Shown in pieces: positions 1 through 6,405 of a DNA stretch of 9,305 nucleotides. Within the stretch, counting starts at the first letter, position 1. Every line of letters starts with the position of its first letter. The DNA is taken from positions 1 through 9,305 of the forward strand of contig JAXDBV010000243.1 of the NCBI GenBank assembly GCA_034678415.1. Reading direction: 5' to 3'. The notes beneath the pieces are model-generated. The model was not told the DNA's origin, searched no databases, and saw only the letters and a list, made by a program, of their open reading frames with translations. Position numbers and translations under genes: made by a program. This stretch comes from JAXDBV01 sp034678415 (GTDB lineage Bacteria > Bacteroidota > Bacteroidia > Bacteroidales > VadinHA17).

Positions 1-1
1 C

Positions 2-1264
2 GGGATGATTGAACAGGCACTCAGGGAGTATAGTACCGGACTGGATGAACGGTTGTTTTCAAAGTATATGTTCCTGGTTCCCTTGGATACCGGTATCATA
101 AAGGTATTTTTTCTCCTCTTCTTCGGGAACACCGGCCAGGGCTTGTCAGAGTTCATTATGGAGGATATAGGGGTGCTGAGATATGAACCTTATCTACTCA
201 CGGATGACGATCGACTGTTCAGTGACCGCAACGTGGTTGACGGGATTCTTATGCTGGATGAGTTCACCGCCTCATTACAGGAAGCCATCCTAAACGATGA
301 TACCGGTAGGATATTAAAGTCAGGGGAGGAACTGGTTCGCATGAATCTTCCTGCCGTGCTGGAACAGAAGAGAGAAAGAAGGTACAATTTGATTGGGAGA
401 TTCTGTGAGAGACACAGGATGTGGGAGGCTGCCCTCCGTTTTTATCGATTGTCCACACAGCTGCCTGCGCGTGAACGGATGGCAAGGATACTCGAAAAGC
501 TCGGCAGGGACACGCAGGCGCTGGAAGTCATCCACCAGATAATCCGTGCCCCGGTCCACGGGGAGGAAAAGGAGTTTGCGGAGCTGTTCCTGGAGAAACT
601 GAAGAGGAAAACAGGGCTGGAAAAACGAAAGGTGTTAAGGAAGAAATATGAAGAAACAATTATCAGGTTGCCAGCTGTGCAAGGGCAAAGAGTGGAGGAT
701 ACCATTCTTGAATACTACAGAAACAGCGGATTCACCGGATATTTTTCAGAGAATAGTCTCTGGACGAGCCTTTTTGGCCTGGCATGCTGGGATATAATAT
801 TCATGCCGATTCCCCACGTTTTCTTCCATCCCTTCCAGCGTGGTCCTGTCGATCTGTTTACCGCCGATTTCAGGGTGAGAAGGGCTAACCAGCTGGAAGA
901 ACGTATCCGGCAGATCCGTGACGATCCATCATGGAAAGACAGGATGTTGCAATGGTACAGGGAGAAGTACAATACGGCTAATTACCTTGTGGCATGGAAA
1001 AAATTCAGTTATGAACAGGTGAAGATGGCAACGGAATGGATCCCATCCGGTCATATGACCGATATTTTCGACCGGATGGCGACCAGTCTCAGGGATTTTT
1101 CTTCCGGATTTCCCGATCTGGTATTGTTTTCCGCGGAGAAGAGATACCTGTTGCTGGAAGTGAAAGGGCCGGGCGACCAGTTACGGCCGAATCAGAAAAG
1201 ATGGTTTGATTATTTCAGCGAGAAGGGCATACCGGCGGGAATTGCCCGCCTGGAATATGACTGA
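2..1264 (+). CDS. fan1: FAN1-type structure-specific nuclease (VRR-NUC domain), 5' partial
   Basis: The C-terminal part of a FAN1-like nuclease. Known members cut 5'-flap and branched DNA and unhook interstrand crosslinks. Numbering is from the ATG at position 5. Residues 127-200 are amphipathic helices resembling the TPR-like region of FAN1 (two related stretches, EAALRFYRL and QALEVIHQI). The VRR-NUC catalytic domain fills about 235-419. By eye its residues match the human enzyme: E249 in 'YFSENS' with the following 'WDIIFM' (E834 region), then P370-D371, E385-V386-K387 and Gln397, the PD-(D/E)xK metal site. The C-terminus ends where FAN1 proteins end. The frame stays open to the left edge and bacterial FAN1 proteins are well over 500 residues as I recall, so the ATG at position 5 is probably internal and the N-terminal part is missing. 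It converges on the transporter gene, 47 bases away. All catalytic residues are present, so it is probably active. The family call is firm; the cellular role is inferred. Confidence 0.9.
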   Translation, partial: GMIEQALREYSTGLDERLFSKYMFLVPLDTGIIKVFFLLFFGNTGQGLSEFIMEDIGVLRYEPYLLTDDDRLFSDRNVVDGILMLDEFTASLQEAILNDDTGRILKSGEELVRMNLPAVLEQKRERRYNLIGRFCERHRMWEAALRFYRLSTQLPARERMARILEKLGRDTQALEVIHQIIRAPVHGEEKEFAELFLEKLKRKTGLEKRKVLRKKYEETIIRLPAVQGQRVEDTILEYYRNSGFTGYFSENSLWTSLFGLACWDIIFMPIPHVFFHPFQRGPVDLFTADFRVRRANQLEERIRQIRDDPSWKDRMLQWYREKYNTANYLVAWKKFSYEQVKMATEWIPSGHMTDIFDRMATSLRDFSSGFPDLVLFSAEKRYLLLEVKGPGDQLRPNQKRWFDYFSEKGIPAGIARLEYD

Positions 1265-1311
1265 AGATTATCCTGTGGATGGAAGTCTGGATACGACAGG
1301 GTAACAGGCAG

Positions 1312-2589
1312 TTATAATAAAATTCCGGCCAGGGATGCCGATATATAAGAAGCCATTGTGCCGCAGATCATGGCCTTTATTCCCAGGCGTGCCAGGTCGG
1401 CTTTGCGCGATGGTGCCAGTGCCCCGATACCTCCCAGCTGGATCGCCACGGAGCTGAAATTGGCAAATCCGCACAGTGCAAAGCTGGCGATGATAACGGA
1501 TTTGGCGCTTAGCGTTCCGGCAGCAATGAACGGAGCCAGATCAGTATATGCCACGAACTCATTGATCACCATTTTTGTTCCCATAAGTGCGCCGACAGTA
1601 TGAGCCTCGTTCACCGGCACCCCCATAACGATAGCAAAGAGAGAAAATACGGCGCCGAAAATGTCTTTTAACCGCAGGTGATCCAGGTCCAATCCGATAG
1701 TATCGAGGGATATCCCTGTCCAGGCGAGGAACATACCGAAGTACCCGAGCAGGGCATCGATCAGGGCGATCAAGGCGATCACGCCGATAAGCATAGCAAT
1801 AACATTAACGGAGACTTTCATCCCGTCGCTGGCACCGTGGGCAATAGCATCCATGATGTTGGCATGTTCCTTTTTCACTTCGAGCTTCACAATACCTTTT
1901 GTTTCTGATTCTTCCGTCTCGGGATAGACGATTTTGGAGATGACAAGGGCGCCGGGTGCGGCCATGAGGCTGGCCGCCAGGAGGTAGGCGGCGGGAACGC
2001 CCATGGAGATGTAAATAGCCATCACTCCGCCGGCGATACAGGCCATACTGCCCGTCATGGAGGCCAGCAGCTCCGAGCGGGTCATCCCGGCAAGGTAGGG
2101 ACGTATCATGATCTGTGCTTCCACCTGTCCAACAAAGGCACTTGCTACGTTAGAGAGTGCCTCGCTACCGCTAACCCGCATCGCCCAGTGCACAAAGCGG
2201 GCAATGAGGCCAACCACCCATTGCATGAGACCGATGTGGTATGCCATAGCCACGAGCACACAGACAAAGATGATGGTAGGGATGAGAATAAAAAGAAACA
2301 CTCCCGTGCTGACCATCCCTTTCGGCAGAATCTCGGAAATGCGCGTAAGGTCACCAAAAACGAACAGACCTCCTTCCTGTGCAAAATCGAGGAGCTTGTT
2401 GATCACCCTGCCTAACCAGTAAAAAATATCCTGTCCCAGAGGAACCTTTAGTATGAACACAGCCAGTGCTACCTGAAGAAGGATACCCACCGTCACCACC
2501 CGCAGGTTGATGGCCTTCCGGTTATTCGACCAGAGGTATGCCAGGCCTAACAGCACAACAATACCAATGATTCCTGTGAAACGTGACAT
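1312..2589 (-). CDS. nupC: Concentrative nucleoside transporter, CNT/NupC family
   Basis: Inner-membrane symporter that imports nucleosides with Na+ or H+; 425 residues, normal for a bacterial CNT protein. Hydrophobic segments lie near 4-20, 30-50, 95-118, 120-135, 178-218, 260-290, 310-335, 352-374 and 405-425. Family motifs are visible: 'GQVEA' at 154-158 (nucleobase-binding loop), 'GVPVNEA' with E328 (ribose-binding Glu), 'INEFVAY' at 342-348, and 'GFANFSS' at 374-380 with N377 and S380. The hydrophilic stretch 224-257 ending in 'GASDG' is also typical. One difference: the loop usually reads Gln-Thr-Glu, and here Thr is Val156. The start at 2587-2589 gives a proper first membrane helix; no strong Shine-Dalgarno is seen. 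It stands alone, divergent from the reductase gene. The symbol is a family label; Na+ versus H+ coupling and preferred nucleoside cannot be told. Confidence 0.93.
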   Translation of the reverse strand: MSRFTGIIGIVVLLGLAYLWSNNRKAINLRVVTVGILLQVALAVFILKVPLGQDIFYWLGRVINKLLDFAQEGGLFVFGDLTRISEILPKGMVSTGVFLFILIPTIIFVCVLVAMAYHIGLMQWVVGLIARFVHWAMRVSGSEALSNVASAFVGQVEAQIMIRPYLAGMTRSELLASMTGSMACIAGGVMAIYISMGVPAAYLLAASLMAAPGALVISKIVYPETEESETKGIVKLEVKKEHANIMDAIAHGASDGMKVSVNVIAMLIGVIALIALIDALLGYFGMFLAWTGISLDTIGLDLDHLRLKDIFGAVFSLFAIVMGVPVNEAHTVGALMGTKMVINEFVAYTDLAPFIAAGTLSAKSVIIASFALCGFANFSSVAIQLGGIGALAPSRKADLARLGIKAMICGTMASYISASLAGILL

Positions 2590-2618
2590 ATATCAAACGG
2601 TTATGTTAACTGAGGGAG

Positions 2619-2649
2619 TAAACCTACATTATTTTTCGCGTAATTCACA
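2619..2649 (-). promoter_or_regulatory. Candidate promoter of the nucleoside transporter gene
   Basis: On the minus strand, TGTG (2649-2646) is followed after 19 bases by TAGGTTTA (2626-2619). Each differs by one base from the Bacteroidetes consensus TTTG and TAnnTTTG, and the spacing is right. It would give a leader of about 20 bases before the start codon. Found by eye, so tentative. Confidence 0.35.
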
Positions 2650-2661
2650 GGCGGGGAGTAT

Positions 2662-2725
2662 AAAAATTTCCCGGTTTTTTGCACAGGTGAATTGCGGATT
2701 GCATCCCGGGAACCGGGAAATTTTT
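2662..2725. repeat. Perfect 15-bp inverted repeat between divergent genes
   Basis: AAAAATTTCCCGGTT at 2662-2676 is the exact reverse complement of AACCGGGAAATTTTT at 2711-2725, with a 34-base spacer. It lies between the candidate transporter promoter and the start region of the reductase gene. As RNA, either strand could form a GC-centred stem ending in a U-run, like a bidirectional terminator, but it sits upstream of both neighbours rather than downstream of a gene. As DNA it could be a two-site operator. The spacer also contains CCCGGG (2705-2710) and two copies of ATTGC. The repeat is certain; its role is not. Confidence 0.7.
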
Positions 2726-2764
2726 TTATTTTTAGTATCTTTAATAATTCTGAAAACGAATCAT

Positions 2765-3979
2765 ATGAAAAAGCAGGCACGTCGTGATTTCATCAGGAAG
2801 AGCATTGCCGGCATGGCCGGTATATCGGTTCTTCCGGCAGGTATATCATCGGGACAGTTCAGGGCTGATACTGTTCGGCAATCCGCCCGTCCGGTATCCA
2901 GGGTGTTGGGCAACACCGGGTTGTCCATTCCTGTTATCAGTGTGGGTGCGGGCAGTAGCCAACATCCGGGGTTCATAAGGGCAGCCTATGACGCCGGGTT
3001 GAAGTTTTTCTTCACCGCCACGTATTACAGGGAAGGAAACAATGAGAAAATGCTGGGGGATGCCGTGAAGGAATTCGGGAGGGATACATTCCTCGTGGGA
3101 ACGGCGGTATTGCCGAAGGGCGTAGACCACAAAGCCGGAATATACACAGGTGAGTCGACCTACGATGACCTGGTCAAAAAGGCAGAGGACAGCCTCAGGC
3201 GTTTCGGCATGGAGTACGTCGACCTGATGCTCCTTCCATATGCTGCCAGGCGTGAATCAGTATTCTTTGAGCCGTTGCTGAGAGCCATGGAAGACCTGAA
3301 GAAAAAAGGGATGGCACGTTTCATCGGTATTGCCACCCACAGTTCCGTTGCTGAAGCCATCCGTGCAGCAGCCGATACCGGATTGTACGACGCAGCGATG
3401 GTGGCATATAATTTTAAGAATGCACATGACGAGGAGTTACAGAGCGCCATGGATTATGTCGGTGCGAAAGGACTGGGGCTGATAGCTATGAAAACGCAGG
3501 CAGGAGCTTACTGGGACAAGGAAAGAACACAGCCGATCAACTCCAGGGCAACTATCAAGTGGGCTTTGCAGAATAAGAATATCACCACCGTCGTATCCGG
3601 TATGAGCACGATCGACCAGTTACAGCAAAATATTGCCCTGATGCAGGATCTGGAGCTTACCGAGCAAGAAAGGATTGATTTAAAGCTATCTGGCAATCAA
3701 GATGTTACGGGATTATATTGCCGGCAGTGCAAACAATGCCTGAGCCAGTGTACAAACCGGTTGGATATTCCGACAATTATGCGGAGTTATATGTACGCAT
3801 ACGGATACAAAGACCTGGCATTGGCGCATGCAACCCTTGGTATGGCATTACCTGCCGGAGGGTCGTGTGAGGGATGCGTCACATGCCGTGTGAATTGCTC
3901 GATGGGCTTCAGGATTGGCGAGAGAGTGAATGATATTGCCAGGTTGCGGGCAGTACCGCCGGAATTTCTGCAGGCATAG
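2765..3979 (+). CDS. Tat-exported aldo/keto reductase with C-terminal 4Fe-4S ferredoxin-like region
   Basis: 404 residues. A twin-arginine signal (ARRDFIRK, 5-12) and hydrophobic segment to about 28 predict Tat export, which fits a protein folded around cofactors. Residues 45-300 are an aldo/keto reductase barrel: 'RVLGNTGLSIPVISVG' at the start, 'THSS' near 191, 'AMKTQAGAYWD' at 241-251, and an NADP(H)-site-like stretch 'SGMSTIDQLQQNI' at 278-290. Two CxxCxxCxxxC motifs follow: C319, C322, C325, C329 and C368, C371, C374, C378, consistent with two 4Fe-4S clusters. Of the usual Asp-Tyr-Lys-His tetrad, Tyr88 and Lys118 seem kept, but Asp aligns with Phe83 and His with Pro158, so classical carbonyl reduction is doubtful. 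An in-frame start at 2507 exists, but that extension overlaps the divergent transporter gene and crosses the inverted repeat, and the Tat signal begins at 2765. The esterase gene follows on the same strand. Substrate unknown. Confidence 0.88.
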   Translation: MKKQARRDFIRKSIAGMAGISVLPAGISSGQFRADTVRQSARPVSRVLGNTGLSIPVISVGAGSSQHPGFIRAAYDAGLKFFFTATYYREGNNEKMLGDAVKEFGRDTFLVGTAVLPKGVDHKAGIYTGESTYDDLVKKAEDSLRRFGMEYVDLMLLPYAARRESVFFEPLLRAMEDLKKKGMARFIGIATHSSVAEAIRAAADTGLYDAAMVAYNFKNAHDEELQSAMDYVGAKGLGLIAMKTQAGAYWDKERTQPINSRATIKWALQNKNITTVVSGMSTIDQLQQNIALMQDLELTEQERIDLKLSGNQDVTGLYCRQCKQCLSQCTNRLDIPTIMRSYMYAYGYKDLALAHATLGMALPAGGSCEGCVTCRVNCSMGFRIGERVNDIARLRAVPPEFLQA

Positions 3980-4081
3980 TCAATGATCCGTCATATGAAA
4001 GAGACAGCAATGCCTTACCGGCATCTTTACTCCGGCTGTCGTCATACTTTACATGCCATCATAATTTTCAGCCGTAATCAA

Positions 4082-5023
4082 ATGAAGGCATGGGTATATA
4101 CAGGGAGTATTCTGTTTCTCCTTCTTCAGGGTATGACCGGGGACAGGGGAACCGGGACGCTAACAGCACATGTACTGCAGTATGGAGGAATGGACCGGCA
4201 GTATCTGAAATACTTACCTGCTGAGGATTTTAACAGGCCTATGCCGGTGTTGTTCTGCCTGCACGGAGGTGGAGGCAAAGCCAGGGGAATGGTACGCCTG
4301 ACAAAAAGCCGTTTCCATCGCCTGGCCGATAATAGCGGATTTATTGTGATCTATCCGCAGGGAGTGGATAAAGGATGGAACGACGGACGGGTTGGAGATT
4401 ATTCGACGGCAACCAGGGAGAATATCGATGATGTGGGATTTATCAGGGAAATCATCTTCGAACTGTCCAATACTCATAATATTGCGGCCGACAGGATATT
4501 TACCACCGGTATTTCAAACGGAGGATTTATGTCGATGCGGCTGGCCTGTGAGCTTCCGCAACTCATCAGGGGGGCAGCCGTTGTGGCAGCTACAATAGGG
4601 GAGGAGTTCGCAGCAAACTGCAGGGGAGAAGGGCCTGTTAATATACTGATAATGAACGGAATAAATGATCCTTTGGTACCTTTCAGCGGAGGGTATGTAA
4701 AAGTGCTGAGGAAAACCAGGGGTAAGATACTATCCACGTACGATGCCGTGAATCTGTGGGTTGAAAGGAACGGCTGTGAACGGGATCCTGAAACAGTGTC
4801 AATGCCGGATGCCGATCCGGCCGACGGTACAACCATACAGAAGGTTAGCTATACAAATGGCGAAGATGGCACCTCTGTTGTTTTGTATGAAATCATGAAC
4901 GGTGGTCATACCTGGCCGGGAGGAGTACAATACCTGGGAGAAAGGCTGATAGGAAAAACATCAAGGGATATCAACGCATGTGATGAGATATGGCGGTTTT
5001 TCAGTGAGGCCATGGTTCAGTAA
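4082..5023 (+). CDS. Secreted serine esterase, PHB depolymerase/feruloyl esterase (LpqC) family
   Basis: An alpha/beta-hydrolase of 313 residues that should cleave ester bonds outside the cytoplasm. The core shows the family landmarks: oxyanion-hole 'LHGGGG' at 60-65, 'VIYPQGVDKGWND' at 89-101, nucleophile Ser145 in G-I-S-N-G (143-147), acid Asp196 in 'NGINDPLVP', and His276 in 'GGHTWPGG'. Cys155, Cys180, Cys232 and Cys300 could form disulfides. The N-terminus from this ATG (MKAWVYTGSILFLLLQG) reads as a signal peptide, although no clear cleavage site follows. The frame is open upstream with further starts at 3983 and 3998; these would put about 30 polar residues ahead of the signal, so 4082 is preferred. 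It follows the reductase gene by 102 bases and may be co-transcribed. A small ATGCC/GGCAT hairpin (4010-4024) lies in the gap. Family is clear; the substrate (polyhydroxyalkanoate, feruloyl-polysaccharide or other) cannot be told. Confidence 0.87.
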   Translation: MKAWVYTGSILFLLLQGMTGDRGTGTLTAHVLQYGGMDRQYLKYLPAEDFNRPMPVLFCLHGGGGKARGMVRLTKSRFHRLADNSGFIVIYPQGVDKGWNDGRVGDYSTATRENIDDVGFIREIIFELSNTHNIAADRIFTTGISNGGFMSMRLACELPQLIRGAAVVAATIGEEFAANCRGEGPVNILIMNGINDPLVPFSGGYVKVLRKTRGKILSTYDAVNLWVERNGCERDPETVSMPDADPADGTTIQKVSYTNGEDGTSVVLYEIMNGGHTWPGGVQYLGERLIGKTSRDINACDEIWRFFSEAMVQ

Positions 5024-5126
5024 TAAGTACTTTATATGAATTAACACTAAATCTGGATGTTCAATCTTTTAATTTGTATAATAATGTCCTATAATTAATA
5101 TTATGTTAAGTAATGAATTTATAAAT

Positions 5127-5157
5127 AAAGGGGAAAACAAATATGGTTCTCCCCTTT
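5127..5157. terminator. Bidirectional terminator hairpin between esterase and TPR genes
   Basis: AAAGGGGAAAAC (5127-5138) pairs with GTTCTCCCCTTT (5146-5157): 12 positions with one A-C mismatch, around a 7-base loop. A T-rich run follows on the plus strand (5164-5179), and a TTTATTTATAAATT stretch follows on the minus strand. It lies 12 bases past the stop of the TPR gene and 103 past the esterase stop, as expected for a terminator shared by convergent genes. Confidence 0.75.
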
Positions 5158-5169
5158 CCAAATATTCTT

Positions 5170-6321
5170 TTATTTTTTTACATCTTCCAGTTTTTTCACA
5201 ATTTCATCGTATTCCGTCGTCATCTGTAGTCTCCAGTACAGTGTTTTCAGCGTTTCCATGGTAGATGTTTCCGAAGGTTCAATCTGGTTTGCTTTTTCCA
5301 GGTACGGCAATGCTTTTTTAAACTGTTCATCGGCGAGCGCTTTTGCCTTGAGATACTCGTTATTGTCCATGATCTCATTAGCGTCATTGGCCATTTTAAC
5401 CCCTTTATTATACTGGATCACCCCCATATTGAAATTGGTATTGAAATCATCGGGATTCAATTCCAGTGCTTTTGTGTAGAGTTCGACGGCCTCATTAAAC
5501 ATTCCTCTTCTATCAAACACAACACCGCGTGCATAGTAGAAAGAGCCGTTCGTCGGATCTCTTTCGATGGCCAGATCAAGGTACTTCAGGGCTTCATCGT
5601 CCTTACCGCTCAGGAGGTAAAAGTTGATGAGCTCAATCATAATATTCTGATTATCAGGATATTTCTCAAATCCCTCCTGTATTTTCCGAAGGGCCATAGC
5701 GGAGTCACCCTTGGCGAGGTATGCGTTTTTAATCAGTATAAACGGCATCACATCTTCGTACCCCATAAGAGCGACCTTATCGAAATACTGGATCGACTCG
5801 TCATAGAGCTTACCGTTATACGCTGCCAGTCCGGCATTATAGATGATGCTGGTATCGATGGCTCCCTTGAAAACGGGCATCTCTCCGAGTTTTACCGCAT
5901 GTTTGAACGATTCATAGGCTTCCGTGTAACTGTTGGTATTGAAGTGTTCAATTCCCTGGTTGATAAAATCATTGGTCAGTGAAGCCACATACAGGTCGAT
6001 TTCCCGTCCTATTTTCTTTTTGGGATCCATATCGATCGCTTTCATATAGTTATCGTAAGCCTGTTTAAGGGGGTTTCCGACTTTTTCTATGAGGGCCTGG
6101 TCACCCGACTCGGCAATGGCTTGCATCACCCTCCCCTTGGCATAGTAGGTTCGGAACCACCCGGTTGATTTTTCATGATTTTCAGCGGCTTCGATGGCTT
6201 TGAGAGCGTCTTCGTACTTATTGATGGTAATATAGTTCAATGCGCTGGTCACTTTCCCCTTCTGGGCATATGATCCAGTCATGGCTACGATAAGAAGAAA
6301 TACAATTGATAAACGTTTCAT
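5170..6321 (-). CDS. Secreted tetratricopeptide-repeat protein
   Basis: 383 residues. The ATG at 6319-6321 begins a clean Sec signal peptide (MKRLSIVFLLIVAMTGSYA, cleavage predicted after Ala19), so the product should be periplasmic or surface-exposed. An in-frame start at 6393 would add 24 residues before the signal and run across the promoter, so it is not used. The mature part is nearly all TPR helices: around 22-50, 118-146, 158-190, 192-224, 226-258 ('DDEALKYLDLAIERDPTN'), 260-292 ('NEAVELYTKALELNPDD'), and a last longer unit at 293-350 with an inserted helix. No catalytic domain is seen, so it is probably a protein-binding scaffold. It lies 84 bases downstream of gyrA on the same strand but has its own promoter. 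A TPR gene behind gyrA recurs in Bacteroidales as I recall; its function there is not established to my knowledge. Confidence 0.88.
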   Translation of the reverse strand: MKRLSIVFLLIVAMTGSYAQKGKVTSALNYITINKYEDALKAIEAAENHEKSTGWFRTYYAKGRVMQAIAESGDQALIEKVGNPLKQAYDNYMKAIDMDPKKKIGREIDLYVASLTNDFINQGIEHFNTNSYTEAYESFKHAVKLGEMPVFKGAIDTSIIYNAGLAAYNGKLYDESIQYFDKVALMGYEDVMPFILIKNAYLAKGDSAMALRKIQEGFEKYPDNQNIMIELINFYLLSGKDDEALKYLDLAIERDPTNGSFYYARGVVFDRRGMFNEAVELYTKALELNPDDFNTNFNMGVIQYNKGVKMANDANEIMDNNEYLKAKALADEQFKKALPYLEKANQIEPSETSTMETLKTLYWRLQMTTEYDEIVKKLEDVKK

Positions 6322-6351
6322 CTCAAGTCTTTTTAATAGTTTTAATTTTTT

Positions 6352-6382
6352 CAAAAATACAATTTTTATAATGTTATTCAAA
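6352..6382 (-). promoter_or_regulatory. Bacteroidetes-type promoter for the TPR gene
   Basis: On the minus strand, TTTG (6382-6379) is followed after exactly 19 bases by TATTTTTG (6359-6352), a full match to the Bacteroidetes primary-sigma consensus TTTG-N19-TAnnTTTG. Transcription would start near 6345, giving a short leader of about 24 bases before the ATG at 6321. It lies in the 84-base AT-rich gap after gyrA, so the TPR gene can be transcribed apart from gyrA. Confidence 0.7.
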
Positions 6383-6405
6383 TATCCTGCCAAAAGGTAG
6401 AAAAT

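Noticed and set aside
1265..1311. Possible terminator between FAN1 and the transporter gene
   Set aside because: Only a weak TCCTGT/ACAGGG pairing (1271-1301) with a long loop and no adjoining T-run on either strand.
2108..2422. 104-codon open frame on the plus strand inside the transporter gene
   Set aside because: Antisense shadow of a clear CNT-family coding region; no family resemblance.
2507..2764. In-frame 86-codon N-terminal extension of the reductase gene
   Set aside because: It overlaps the divergent transporter gene by 83 bases, crosses the inverted repeat and probable promoter region, and would bury the Tat signal that begins at 2765.
3983..4081. 33-codon N-terminal extension of the esterase
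   Set aside because: It would place a polar, His/Arg-rich segment before the hydrophobic signal. Not excluded, since the stop of the preceding gene lies only three bases before 3983.
6322..6393. 24-codon N-terminal extension of the TPR gene
   Set aside because: The added residues precede a complete signal peptide and the region holds a consensus promoter, so the start at 6321 fits better.
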